Shown one piece after another: positions 36,057 through 44,494 of a DNA stretch of 64,000 bases; position 1 is the first letter of the stretch, and each line of letters begins with the position of its first letter. The position numbers and the translations under genes are program-made. Under the pieces are notes generated by a model. That model was not told the origin of the DNA and did no database searches. It saw only the letters and a program-made list of their open reading frames with translations. This DNA is from Bradyrhizobium nanningense (lineage in GTDB: Bacteria; Pseudomonadota; Alphaproteobacteria; Rhizobiales; Xanthobacteraceae). The stretch covers positions 16,115 through 80,114 of the forward strand of contig NZ_LBJC01000021.1 in NCBI RefSeq assembly GCF_004114535.1. Reading direction: 5' to 3'.

Positions 36057-37190
36057 TCACATCCCGATCGAGGCGAAGAAGATGGCGAAGATGCCGTCCA
36101 TGACGATGACGAAGAAGATGCCCTTCACCACCGAGGCCGTGGTGTGCTGTCCCAGCGATTCCGCGCTGCCCTGCACCGCGAGGCCTTCGACGCAGGCGAC
36201 GATGCCGATCACGGCGGCCATTACGGGCGCCTTGACGATGCCGACAATGAAATGATCGATCGAGATGGCATCGCGCAGGCGCAGCAGGAAGGCCTCGGGC
36301 TCGACCCCGCCATAGAGCCAGGCCACGAGCCCGCCGCCATAGAGCGCGGCCATCGCGCCGAGGAAAGCCAGGATCGGCAGCGCCAGCACGAGGGCCATCA
36401 TACGCGGCAGCACCAAAACCTCGATCGGATCGAAGCCCATGGTGCGCAGTGCGTCGATCTCCTCGCGCATCTTCATCGAGCCGAGCTCGGCGGTGTAGGC
36501 GCTGCCGGAGCGTCCTGCGACCATGATCGCGACCAGGAGCACGCCGATCTCGCGCAGCACCAGCACGCCGAGCATGTCGACCACGAAGATGTCGGCGCCG
36601 AATCTCCGGAAATGGAAGATGCCTTGCTGAGCGATGATGCAGCCGATCAGGAAGGTGATCAACACGATGATCGGCACCGCGCGCCAACACACCTGCTCCA
36701 TGTGATGCACGGTCGAGGTCAGGCGGAACGAGCGCGGATGGATCAGGATGCGAAATCCGGCCGCGAGCACGGCGCCGAGCATGTCGATGAGGCCCGCGAC
36801 CGTGCCGGCCACGCCGGCCACGCTCCGGCCGATCTGCTCCAGCATGCCGGTGATGGTGATCGGGCTGCTGTCGACCACCGCCGTCGCCCTGACCCGCCGC
36901 ACCTCGTCCACGAGGCTGGAATAATTGGCCGACAGCCCCGCGATCTGCGCCTCGACCGGCCCTTTGGTCAGACTGCGGCGCAGCCGCTCGATCAGCCAGG
37001 CGCCGAACGTGTCGAGCTTGGCGATTTCGGAGACGTCGATGAAGATGCTTTGCGGGGTGCCGGCGAGCTTCTCGGCGTCGGCCACCATCCGCTCCAGGAC
37101 CGGCGCAAAGCTCGCGGTCCAGGTCCCAGTGGCGCAAAGTGCCAGCGCGTTGCCCTTGGCAATCCGTTCCAGCTTCGGATCGCTGTTCAA
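36057..37190 (-). CDS. MlaE-family ABC permease with N-terminal STAS domain
   Basis: A 377-residue protein from TTG 37190, with GGGAGCGGACATC as ribosome site. Residues 1-100 form a STAS domain (ALCATGTWTASFAPVLERMV, SIFIDVSEIAKLDTFGAWLI), the part played by the separate MlaB protein in E. coli. Residues about 120-377 are the MlaE permease with the ARELG-like EIGVLLVAIMVAGRSGSAYT, AELGSMKMREEIDALRTMGF (coupling helix) and LPRMMALVLALPILAFLGAM. The fused STAS explains why no mlaB gene is present; a periplasmic MlaC is not in the window. The operon probably moves phospholipids for outer-membrane asymmetry. Confidence 0.92.
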   Translation of the reverse strand: MNSDPKLERIAKGNALALCATGTWTASFAPVLERMVADAEKLAGTPQSIFIDVSEIAKLDTFGAWLIERLRRSLTKGPVEAQIAGLSANYSSLVDEVRRVRATAVVDSSPITITGMLEQIGRSVAGVAGTVAGLIDMLGAVLAAGFRILIHPRSFRLTSTVHHMEQVCWRAVPIIVLITFLIGCIIAQQGIFHFRRFGADIFVVDMLGVLVLREIGVLLVAIMVAGRSGSAYTAELGSMKMREEIDALRTMGFDPIEVLVLPRMMALVLALPILAFLGAMAALYGGGLVAWLYGGVEPEAFLLRLRDAISIDHFIVGIVKAPVMAAVIGIVACVEGLAVQGSAESLGQHTTASVVKGIFFVIVMDGIFAIFFASIGM

Positions 37191-37324
37191 GATGTCCGCT
37201 CCCGTGCCGGGGCGGAGAAAATCAGAGAGTTGCGCACGCGCCCTTACCCAGAGAAGGTATCCCCAAGTGGTTAATGTTAGTTGCTAGAGGTAACTAGCAG
37301 GTTCAGATTTCGCCAGAGTTCAAA

Positions 37325-38320
37325 ATGACTTCCATGAAATTTGCTGCCCTGGCGGCGCGAATCGAGCGCTTCCCGATCGCGGGCAGCTTTACCATCAGCC
37401 GCGGGGCCAAAACCGAGGCCGTGACGGTTATCGCGGAGGTCAGCCGGGAGGGGCTGACCGGCCGCGGCGAGTGCGTGCCCTATCCCCGCTATGGCGAGAC
37501 GCCGGAGGCGACGCTCGCGGCCATCCAGGCCATGCAGCAGGCCGTCGCCGACGGTATCTCGCGGCAGGCCTTGCAGGCCGCCATGGCGCCCGGTGCGGCC
37601 CGCAACGCCCTGGATTGTGCCCTGATCGACCTGGAGGCCAAGGCGGCCGGCCAGCGGGCCTGGAACCTGCTCCAGCGCCCGGTGCCGGGCGAGCGGACCA
37701 CCGCCTACACGATCTCGTTAGGGACCCCCGAGGACATGGCCGCCGCGACCGCCAAAGCGGCCCACCGGCCGCTGCTCAAGATCAAGCTCGGCGGCGACGG
37801 CGATGGGATGCGGATCGCGGCGGTGCGCAAGGCCGCGCCCGAATCCGAGCTGATCGTCGACGCCAACGAGGCCTGGACCGAGGCCAATCTGGAAGCCAAC
37901 CTCGCCGCCTGCGCCGCCGTCGGCGTCACCCTGGTGGAGCAGCCGCTGCCGGCCGGCAAGGACGAGGCGCTGGCGCGGATCAAACGGCCGCTCGCCGTCT
38001 GCGCCGACGAGAGCGTGCATACGCGCAGCTCCCTTGCCTCCCTACGCGACCGCTACGACGCCGTGAACATCAAGCTCGACAAGACCGGCGGCCTCACCGA
38101 GGCGCTGGCAATGGCCGATGCGGCGCAGGCGCTCGGCTTCGAGATCATGATCGGCTGCATGGTCGCGAGCTCGCTGTCGATGGCGCCGGCCATGCTGGTG
38201 ACGCCGCAGGCGCGCTTCGTCGATCTCGACGGCCCGCTGTTGCTGGCGCGCGACCGCGACCATGGGCTGCGTTACGATGACAGCCTGGTCTATCCGCCGG
38301 ACGTCTCGCTCTGGGGCTGA
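37325..38320 (+). CDS. L-Ala-D/L-Glu (dipeptide) epimerase
   Basis: A 331-residue enolase-superfamily enzyme of the muconate-lactonizing/AE-epimerase group; ATG 37334 is an alternative start. The two catalytic lysines appear in RPLLKIKLGGDGDG (KxK) and YDAVNIKLDKTGG; metal ligands are in SELIVDANEAWTEA, VTLVEQPLPAG and VCADESVHT. These enzymes invert dipeptides such as L-Ala-D-Glu released from murein, so they serve peptidoglycan recycling. The gene overlaps the 3' end of the convergent MFS gene by 31 bases and is divergent from the Mla operon. Confidence 0.85.
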   Translation: MTSMKFAALAARIERFPIAGSFTISRGAKTEAVTVIAEVSREGLTGRGECVPYPRYGETPEATLAAIQAMQQAVADGISRQALQAAMAPGAARNALDCALIDLEAKAAGQRAWNLLQRPVPGERTTAYTISLGTPEDMAAATAKAAHRPLLKIKLGGDGDGMRIAAVRKAAPESELIVDANEAWTEANLEANLAACAAVGVTLVEQPLPAGKDEALARIKRPLAVCADESVHTRSSLASLRDRYDAVNIKLDKTGGLTEALAMADAAQALGFEIMIGCMVASSLSMAPAMLVTPQARFVDLDGPLLLARDRDHGLRYDDSLVYPPDVSLWG

Positions 38321-39486
38321 GCCATGAGCCGGTGCCGCGCCGACCAGATCGCCAGCGCGCCGCCAGCGGCCATCGCCGCCATGACGTAATACAGGCCGTC
38401 GCCGATGCGGGCGTAGATCGCGCCTGACGCGATCGAAGTCGTGGCGCCCAAGAGGCCGTTGCACGCGGCATAATAGCCCTGCCCTCGCGCGATCTGATGC
38501 GGCGGCACGCGCTGCACCAGCAGGTTCATCGTGCCGACGATGGTCATGCCGAAGGTGAAGCCGTGGCCGAGCTGCACGATCGCGAGCAGTGCGAGCGGCG
38601 GCTCATTGGCGGTGACGATCCAGCGCACCACGGCGCTCAAGCCTCCGATCGCGATCATGGTGGACGGATGCAACGAGAAGCGCGGCGACAGCGCGAACAC
38701 AACGATCTCCGCGATCACGCCCAGCGTCCACAGCCCCGCGATCGTCAGCCCACTGATTCCATGGAGCTGCCAGTTGATGGCCGAGAAGGTGTAATAGGCG
38801 ACGTGGCTGCCTTGGATCAGCGCCGCCGAGACGATGACCGCCCAGAAGCCGGCATCGCGCAGCAGCGCCTTGCCGGCATGCCTCTCCGTCGTTTTGCGCC
38901 TGATGTCGTCGAGCGGCTGAAGCAGCAGGCTGGCTGCGACCGCAACGACGGCCCATGCGACGATGATCCAGATCAGGTCGCGCGCGGCGATGACGTCGAC
39001 GAGATAGCCGCAGGCGAGCGAGCCGGCGGCGAAGGCCGCCGAGCCCCACAGTCGCAACGGTCCGTAGTCGAGCCCGTAACGGGCGACGCCGCGCAGCGCA
39101 TAGGCATCGGTCAGCGGCATCGTCGGCGTCCACATCATGCAGGTCAGCGCGTAAATCAGGAACAGCGCCAGCGGCTGCTGCTGCAGGCCGACCGCCGTAA
39201 AGCCGATCGCTGTCGCCAGCACCGACACCATGATGGCGGCGCGGATGGCGTGTCGCTTTTCGGCAAAGGCGGTCACTTGCGGCAGCGTGGTGAAGCGCGT
39301 GATCGCCGGCAGCGCGTTGATGAGCCCGATCCAGGCCGCGTCGATGCCGTTTCCCTTCAGCCACACCGGGAAGAACGGCAGATGCGTGCCCGAAACCGCG
39401 AAGACGGCCGAATAGAACAGGGCGAGGCTGACGGCGAATCGCCGCTTCCTGGATGCCGCGATGGGGATTTGTGATTCGGAGGGCAT
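38290..39486 (-). CDS. MFS transporter, LacY/nucleoside-permease-like (MFS_1-like)
   Basis: A 398-residue permease from ATG 39486. Twelve helices can be traced; the first part AVSLALFYSAVFAVSGTHLP (helix 1), FFPVWLKGNGIDAAWIGLIN and LDYGPLRLWGSAAFAAGSLA recalls the HcaT/phenylpropionate permease group rather than drug exporters. No regulator or catabolic gene is adjacent, so the substrate is unknown. Its stop codon lies inside the convergent epimerase gene (31-base tail-to-tail overlap). It is divergent from the Ala/Glu-rich protein gene at 39562, with 75 bases between starts. Confidence 0.82.
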   Translation of the reverse strand: MPSESQIPIAASRKRRFAVSLALFYSAVFAVSGTHLPFFPVWLKGNGIDAAWIGLINALPAITRFTTLPQVTAFAEKRHAIRAAIMVSVLATAIGFTAVGLQQQPLALFLIYALTCMMWTPTMPLTDAYALRGVARYGLDYGPLRLWGSAAFAAGSLACGYLVDVIAARDLIWIIVAWAVVAVAASLLLQPLDDIRRKTTERHAGKALLRDAGFWAVIVSAALIQGSHVAYYTFSAINWQLHGISGLTIAGLWTLGVIAEIVVFALSPRFSLHPSTMIAIGGLSAVVRWIVTANEPPLALLAIVQLGHGFTFGMTIVGTMNLLVQRVPPHQIARGQGYYAACNGLLGATTSIASGAIYARIGDGLYYVMAAMAAGGALAIWSARHRLMAQPQSETSGG

Positions 39487-39561
39487 CAAACCAATTGCGA
39501 TTCGGTCGATATCGTGGTGATCGTTACAATAACGCGCAGTGATTTGCGCGACGAGATCGCC

Positions 39562-40995
39562 ATGGCCAACGAAGCATTCGCCCTCTCGCCCATGTCTGCC
39601 CGCGCGGCGGAGCCGAACGAGCAGGATTACGACGCGATCCGCGAAGCCTTCATGGAGACGGCGCGCGGCCGCTGGTTCCTCGGCGAGTACGCCAAGCGCA
39701 ACCGCAATGCCGACACCCGCATGGTGCTCGACGCGGTCGCGAAGATCGAAGAAACCCTTGCGGCGCAGCGACAACCGGTCGTCGAGGACCGCCTGCCCGA
39801 GGCGCTTGTCGAGATCCGCCGCGCGATCCGCGAGGCCGAGACGATTGCGCTTGCGGCGTTCGACCCCGCGGCGATCGAGGCGAGCCTCGCGCCGATCCCG
39901 CGCGGGGTACGCATCATCAAGGAGATCTCCTGGCGCTGGCGCGAGATCGGCGCCGACGGGCGAATCTGCGACCTCATTGATTCGCAGCTCGCCTCGATCG
40001 AGGCCGCCTGCGGACAGGCCTCCACCATCGATCCCCGTGTCGAGCTCAAGATCGCCTTCGACCTGCTGAAGGATCGGGTCGACCAGACCGAGGGCGGCGC
40101 AAAGCAGCAGGTGGCAGCTCCGGTGCAGGAAGCCCCGTCATCCGCCGCCGAAGCGCCTGTCGAGACCGCGCCGGCGGCGATGGCCAGCGAGGCACCCGTG
40201 GCTTTTACGGAGCCGCTACAGGACGTCGCAGCAAGTGCCCAGCCCGAAGTAGCAGCGGCCAGCGTCGCCGAAGCGTTCGCCGCTGCCGAGCAGGCACTGG
40301 ACACGGCCGTCGCGCCGGAGATTTCGACTGAAAATCAGACCGCCGTCGAAAACGCCGCGCTCGGTCAGGTCGCGCTGGAAAATGTCGCGCCTGCAGATCC
40401 GGCGGCTGAAGACGCCTCGTTTGAAGAGCCGGGGACTGAACCTACCGCCTTCGCGGAAGTCGCCGACGCGTTCGCACTCGATGCGGCCGCGCAAGCCGAG
40501 GACGACGCCGTGCTCGAAGCCATCGCGCTCGAGATGGCTGCGCCCGATCCGGAGTTCGACGAGATCATCGCGCCGGTCGAGATGGAAGCGGCTGTTCCGG
40601 AGCCGATGCCCGCGGAGCCCGCAGCGCCTTTCGCCGCCGAGCTTGCCGAGCCGATCGCAACAGAGCCAGTCGCCGCCCCGGTTGCGGAAGAGCACCCGGC
40701 GGACGCGCCGATCGCGATGGACTCGCTCGCGCGCCTCACCGACGCCATCGCGGAGGCCGCCGCCGAAGTGATGGAGCAGCAGGCCCCGGCGATGGCGGCC
40801 AGTGCCACCTTCGCCGCGGCGCCAGCCACGACGCTGACCGCGCCCTCGCCTCTGTCCGCGTCCTCGTCCGAGCCCTCGCTCGGGGCCACCATCCTCGCCA
40901 GCGGCATTCTGCAAAAGCCCCGCGCGCCCGCCAACGATCCCCTCGCGCCGATCCGCCGCATGACCCAGGCCGAGAAGATCGCGTTCTTCTCGTAA
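39562..40995 (+). CDS. Ala/Glu-rich protein with conserved N-terminus
   Basis: A 477-residue protein, start ATG 39562 chosen because upstream residues look non-coding. Residues about 20-155 are a compact helical domain (DYDAIREAFMETARGRWFLG, EYAKRNRNADTRMVLDAVAK, IKEISWRWREIGADGRICDL) shared, from memory, with uncharacterised proteins of related genera. Residues about 190-440 are low-complexity Ala/Glu/Pro/Val with no repeats of fixed length. The C-terminus PLAPIRRMTQAEKIAFFS is a short conserved end, like a docking peptide. No signal peptide or membrane helix was seen. The function is unknown; the layout suggests a cytoplasmic scaffold or adaptor. Confidence 0.68.
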   Translation: MANEAFALSPMSARAAEPNEQDYDAIREAFMETARGRWFLGEYAKRNRNADTRMVLDAVAKIEETLAAQRQPVVEDRLPEALVEIRRAIREAETIALAAFDPAAIEASLAPIPRGVRIIKEISWRWREIGADGRICDLIDSQLASIEAACGQASTIDPRVELKIAFDLLKDRVDQTEGGAKQQVAAPVQEAPSSAAEAPVETAPAAMASEAPVAFTEPLQDVAASAQPEVAAASVAEAFAAAEQALDTAVAPEISTENQTAVENAALGQVALENVAPADPAAEDASFEEPGTEPTAFAEVADAFALDAAAQAEDDAVLEAIALEMAAPDPEFDEIIAPVEMEAAVPEPMPAEPAAPFAAELAEPIATEPVAAPVAEEHPADAPIAMDSLARLTDAIAEAAAEVMEQQAPAMAASATFAAAPATTLTAPSPLSASSSEPSLGATILASGILQKPRAPANDPLAPIRRMTQAEKIAFFS

Positions 40996-41016
40996 GGGGA
41001 GCTGCGTACTCACTTT

Positions 41017-41160
41017 CGTGTCCCGGACAAGCGAAGCGCAGATCCGGGACCTAGGAGCCACGAGTTCTACTGCAACATGGGCCCCGGCTCTGCAGCGCAC
41101 CGCTGACCGGACGATGCTTCGCATCGCCGGGTTAGCGCTGCGCTGCGTCCGGGGCACGAG
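41017..41160. repeat. Dispersed intergenic repeat family A, copy 3 (inverted)
   Basis: This is the reverse-complement orientation of the copies at 5774 and 34061: GTGTCCCGGAC at the left, CATGGGCCCCGGCTCTGCAG in the middle and GCTGCGTCCGGGGCACGAG at the right. It lies just after the stop codon at 40995, with an additional ACGATGCTTCGCATCG hairpin. Confidence 0.75.
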
Positions 41161-41191
41161 GCGAGTATTGATGCGCGCGCTCTTCCCGCAT

Positions 41192-41297
41192 CGTCATTGC
41201 AAGCGCAGCGAAGCAATCCAGAGTTCTTTCCGCGGAGGGATTCTGGATTGCTTCGCTGCGCTCGCAATGACGGGAACACGCTGCGCTCGCAATGACG
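41192..41297. repeat. Dispersed palindromic repeat family B, copy 3 plus a partial arm
   Basis: CGTCATTGCAAGCGCAGCGA through GCTGCGCTCGCAATGACG (41192-41272), with inner arms AAGCAATCCAGA / TCTGGATTGCTT. The right arm GCTGCGCTCGCAATGACG is repeated once more at 41280-41297, a small tandem growth of the element. Confidence 0.8.
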
Positions 41298-41319
41298 CGT
41301 ACGCGCTGTCAGCGCCTCA

Positions 41320-41679
41320 TCACCCGCAATTCCACACCGCCCCGATCGGCGTGCGCGTCCAGCACGGGCCAAAACTGCCGCCATTGTAGCGGCCGCCGTT
41401 GAAGCCCGGGCGGCCGAAATAGTGCCACTCGCCGTCCCAGCGGTAATATTGCGGAACCGGATCGATGTACCAGTGGCGCCGGTCGGCGCGCGACACTCGG
41501 CGCATCGCATCCTTCTGCTTGTAGAGCGGAATGCTGTTGCTCAGCGGCTGGCGATAGCCCGGCAGGAAGCCGTAGCCTTGCCAGGCCTGCTTGGGGCGCT
41601 TTTGAGTTGACGCAGCGGACGCGACAACCGGCAGCAGCGACAGGACGATGGCAACAATTAGACACACAATGCGCGACAT
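41320..41679 (-). CDS. Small exported protein, Trp/Tyr-rich
   Basis: A 119-residue protein from ATG 41679. MSRIVCLIVAIVLSLLPVVA followed by SAAST is a Sec signal peptide. The mature part is basic and aromatic (RRHWYIDPVPQYYRWDGEWH, YFGRPGFNGGRYNGGSFGPC) and ends with WTRTPIGAVWNCG, so two cysteines near the end could pair. Similar Gly/Tyr-rich exported proteins of unknown role are frequent in Bradyrhizobium. No enzyme motif was seen. Confidence 0.65.
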   Translation of the reverse strand: MSRIVCLIVAIVLSLLPVVASAASTQKRPKQAWQGYGFLPGYRQPLSNSIPLYKQKDAMRRVSRADRRHWYIDPVPQYYRWDGEWHYFGRPGFNGGRYNGGSFGPCWTRTPIGAVWNCG

Positions 41680-41763
41680 GAATCGACAATAGTCGGTCGG
41701 TTGCGCGGAGGCCATTCAAATTCGGGTGCAGGTCCTGCGCAACCTCGCGCAGAATGATTCCGC

Positions 41764-42207
41764 CTAACCGATCACGCCCTTCCTGATCAGGAAGCAGCCG
41801 TACCCCCTGCTGTCGCCGACCTGCACCACGCCAAAGCCCGCCGCTGCCGCGCGATAGAAATCCGCCCGCGAGAGCTTGCCGGGACTGACGGGACCGCCGC
41901 CGGCGCGTTCGATCTCGGCCAGCACCGCGCGCTGCACGTCGGGCACGCGATCGGGATCGTCGATCGGTGTCATCACGCGCACCGGATCGGGATCGAAATC
42001 GTCGAGCGGGTAGACCGACATGATGGCGCGGACGGCCGTCTCCATCGTCATGCCCGGCAGCTGGATCAGGCGCTGCGACGATGTAGAGCGGGCGATGTGC
42101 GTGGCCGGGTGGTTGGCGTCGACGACCACGAGATCGTCGCCGTGGCCCATGGAAGCCAGCAGCCAGAGCAGGTCGGGCGTCAGGATCGGATCGATCGATT
42201 TCAGCAT
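41764..42207 (-). CDS. RbsD/FucU family sugar mutarotase
   Basis: A 147-residue protein from ATG 42207 with GAGAGGAACCGCC upstream. Family motifs are complete: LLWLLASMGHGDDLVVVDAN (catalytic His in MGHGD, Asp in VDANHPA), IQLPGMTMETAVRAIMSVYP and the C-terminal RGYGCFLIRKGVIG, where related enzymes have the Tyr/Asn of the active site. These decameric enzymes speed anomer exchange of ribose or fucose. The pattern is nearer FucU than RbsD. No sugar transporter is adjacent. It is divergent from the caspase-like gene (163 bases between starts). Confidence 0.85.
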   Translation of the reverse strand: MLKSIDPILTPDLLWLLASMGHGDDLVVVDANHPATHIARSTSSQRLIQLPGMTMETAVRAIMSVYPLDDFDPDPVRVMTPIDDPDRVPDVQRAVLAEIERAGGGPVSPGKLSRADFYRAAAAGFGVVQVGDSRGYGCFLIRKGVIG

Positions 42208-42370
42208 GTGACGGCGGTTCCTCTCATCGATCGCTAACCATAGCACGTTCCAAGCGTGATTCAGATCACGGAGGGATCATGGTGACAGCGATCACGGACT
42301 TTAAACTCGAACGCGGCCAGCCTTCGCCGCAACCAAACTCGCATCGAGATCAGTGCCAAAGGAGCACGCC

Positions 42371-44164
42371 ATGTTCCGCCTGAAGCCTTTGCTGATGACG
42401 GCCGGCCTTGTGGGAAGCCTGTTCGGCTTCGCCTGCGGCCCCGTTTCCGCGCAAGTTGCCCCGGTCCAGCCTCCCCCCACCGCACTGCAAGGCCCGGAGC
42501 AGCGGGTTGCGCTGGTGATCGGCAATGCGAAGTACCAGAATGCGCCGCAGCTTGCGAACCCCGACGATGATGCGCAGTCGATGGCGCAGTTCCTGAACTC
42601 CGCCGGCTTCGACGTGGTCGCAGCGACCGACCTGACCCAGAACGACATGCTGCGCGTGGTGCAGGACTTTTCCGCCAAGGTCGCTTCGCGCGGTCCGAAC
42701 ACGGTGGCGATGGTCTATTACGCCGGTCACGGCGTGCAGCTCGCCGGTGAGAACTATCTCGTTCCGGTCGATGCGAAGGTCTCCAATCCGACCGAGCTCG
42801 TCAACAATTCGGTGCGGCTCGTCGACGTGATGTCGACGCTGGAGACCATCCCGAGCCGCATGCGCATCGTCATCCTCGATGCCTGCCGCAACAACCCGTT
42901 CCCGCAAGTCAACGACGCCGGCCGCGGCCTTGCCATCGTCGATGCGCCGAACGGCTCGATCGTCGGCTACTCGACTGCGCCGGGCGCCGAGGCGCTCGAC
43001 GGCACGGGCGGCCACAGCCCCTACACGCAAGCCTTCCTGAACGTCGCGCGCGAGCCGAACGTGCCGATCGAGCAGCTGTTCAAGCGCGTCCGCCTGCAGG
43101 TGAACCAGACCACCAGCGGCGCGCAGATCCCGTGGGAGAGCTCGTCGCTGACGAGTGACTTCACCTTCTTCGGTGACACCGTGGTCGCCGCCAACCGCGC
43201 GCCGGTCAGGGCACCCGTCGTGCAGACGGCCTCCAATCTGCCGAACCGTTCGACGCGCCAGGCCTATGACTACGTCGTGTCCGAGGGCCGGCCGGAGTAC
43301 TATCAGGAGTTCATCCAGATGTATCCGCAGGACCCGCTGTGCGACCACATCCGCTGGCTGCTGTCGAACCTCCTGCTCTCGCAGGCCTGGCACAACGCCG
43401 TGCTCGTGAACTCGCCGCTCGGCTACAAGACCTTCTATGACAGATACGGCAACAGCCCCTATGCGCAAATGGCGCTGAAGCTCCAGGCGCAGCCGAAGCA
43501 GATTCCCCTGATGCAGGCGACCCAGTTCCTGGCTCCGCAAAACATTGCTCCGACCTTCAAGATCGGCAATCTCGGTCAGCCCAAATACATGCCGCTGATG
43601 CAGCAGGGCAATGGCGGCGGCCAGATCACCGGCAACCTGCCGGTCGTGCAGAAGCCGGTCGACGGCAATGTCATCGGCAAGCTCGGCAATGGCGGCCAGA
43701 TCGTCAACCTGCCCTCGGGCAACAACAACCAGCCGAACCAGCAGAACGGCACGCCGTCGCAGATCCCGGGCAAGATCATCATCCTGCCCGCGCCGACCAA
43801 CACGACCAACAATGGCGGCACCGGCAAGATCGTCACCTTGCCTGCGACCAACACCGCACCGAACGGCAGCAACGCCAACGGCAAGCCGGGCAAGATCGTG
43901 AGCATGCCGGTGAATGTCGGCAAGGGCGGCGCGACTGTCGGCGTGAAGCCCGTTCAGACGCAGAACAATCCGATCCGCGTCAACAACGGCAACACCGGCA
44001 TCGTCAAGCTCAACGACAACCCGGTGAACAAGGTGCAGGTGCAGAACACCCGTCCGCAGCTCAACACGACGCCGAGCCGCACGTTCAACAACAACTTCCG
44101 CCAGTCGATGAACCAGGCGCCGAGCACGGGTGGCGGCGACACTCGCCGAAGCTTCATGCACTGA
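42371..44164 (+). CDS. Exported caspase-family (C14) protein with Asn/Gly-rich repeat tail
   Basis: A 597-residue protein from ATG 42371 with AAAGGAG as ribosome site. A Sec signal peptide (LLMTAGLVGSLFGFACGPVS, then AQ) is followed by a caspase p20-like domain at about 44-270: RVALVIGNAKYQNAPQLANP, the catalytic His120 in MVYYAGHGVQ and Cys172 in VILDACRNNPF. After a helical part (about 290-400, DYVVSEGRPEYYQEFIQMYP, a TPR/SEL1-like unit) comes a Gly/Asn/Gln/Pro-rich tail with repeated GKI(I/V)xLP motifs. Both catalytic residues are intact. Bacterial exported orthocaspases are poorly known; the periplasmic site and the low-complexity tail suggest a role at the envelope or in secretion. Confidence 0.85.
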   Translation: MFRLKPLLMTAGLVGSLFGFACGPVSAQVAPVQPPPTALQGPEQRVALVIGNAKYQNAPQLANPDDDAQSMAQFLNSAGFDVVAATDLTQNDMLRVVQDFSAKVASRGPNTVAMVYYAGHGVQLAGENYLVPVDAKVSNPTELVNNSVRLVDVMSTLETIPSRMRIVILDACRNNPFPQVNDAGRGLAIVDAPNGSIVGYSTAPGAEALDGTGGHSPYTQAFLNVAREPNVPIEQLFKRVRLQVNQTTSGAQIPWESSSLTSDFTFFGDTVVAANRAPVRAPVVQTASNLPNRSTRQAYDYVVSEGRPEYYQEFIQMYPQDPLCDHIRWLLSNLLLSQAWHNAVLVNSPLGYKTFYDRYGNSPYAQMALKLQAQPKQIPLMQATQFLAPQNIAPTFKIGNLGQPKYMPLMQQGNGGGQITGNLPVVQKPVDGNVIGKLGNGGQIVNLPSGNNNQPNQQNGTPSQIPGKIIILPAPTNTTNNGGTGKIVTLPATNTAPNGSNANGKPGKIVSMPVNVGKGGATVGVKPVQTQNNPIRVNNGNTGIVKLNDNPVNKVQVQNTRPQLNTTPSRTFNNNFRQSMNQAPSTGGGDTRRSFMH

Positions 44165-44179
44165 TCGCGCGAAGTGCGC

Positions 44180-44299
44180 CCCCTCTCCCGCTTGCGGGAG
44201 AGGGTTGGGGAGAGGGTCTCTCCACAACGGGACAATCCCCAAGGGGAAAAAGCCCTCACCCGGCACTGCGTGTCGACCTCTCCCGCAAGCGAGAGAGGT
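44180..44299. repeat. Palindromic repeat family C, copy 1
   Basis: The left arm CCCTCTCCCGCTTGCGGGAG and the right arm CTCTCCCGCAAGCGAGAGAG enclose GGTTGGGGAGAGGGT and CAACGGGACAATCCCCAAGG. A close relative is at 61265-61388. It follows the caspase-like gene directly. Confidence 0.8.
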
Positions 44300-44343
44300 T
44301 GCACCGAGCAAGCGGATAGTTCGAAGCCAACGGACACAAAGAA

Positions 44344-44376
44344 AGGGGCAGAGCGGCGACGCTCTGCCCCTTCTTC
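44344..44376 (+). terminator. Strong hairpin after the caspase-like gene
   Basis: AGGGGCAGAGC (44344-44354) pairs perfectly with GCTCTGCCCCT (44361-44371) around GGCGAC, followed by TCTTC. It is probably the terminator of the caspase-like transcript, although 180 bases from the stop codon and with a weak T-run. Confidence 0.6.
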
Positions 44377-44388
44377 ATCTCACGCCTT

Positions 44389-44493
44389 GTCATTCCGGGA
44401 TGCGCCGTGAGGCGCAGGCCAGGGATCCATTGTGCGGCAGAGACGGTGGGGAAATGGATTCCGGGCTCACGCTTCGCGTGCCCCGGAATGACG
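44389..44493. repeat. Palindromic repeat family D, copy 2
   Basis: GTCATTCCGGGATGCGCCG... on the left and ...CGTGCCCCGGAATGACG on the right, with inner arms GGGATCCATT / AATGGATTCC and a TGCGCCGTGAGGCGCA hairpin. It abuts the stop codon of the threonine dehydratase gene. It is related in layout to 15279-15380. Confidence 0.65.
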
Positions 44494-44494
44494 G

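Noticed and set aside
35272..37137. A 621-codon frame that would join the ATPase to upstream sequence
   Set aside because: The upstream half is an off-frame reading of the permease gene. ATG 36054 with the normal MlaF N-terminus is the real start.
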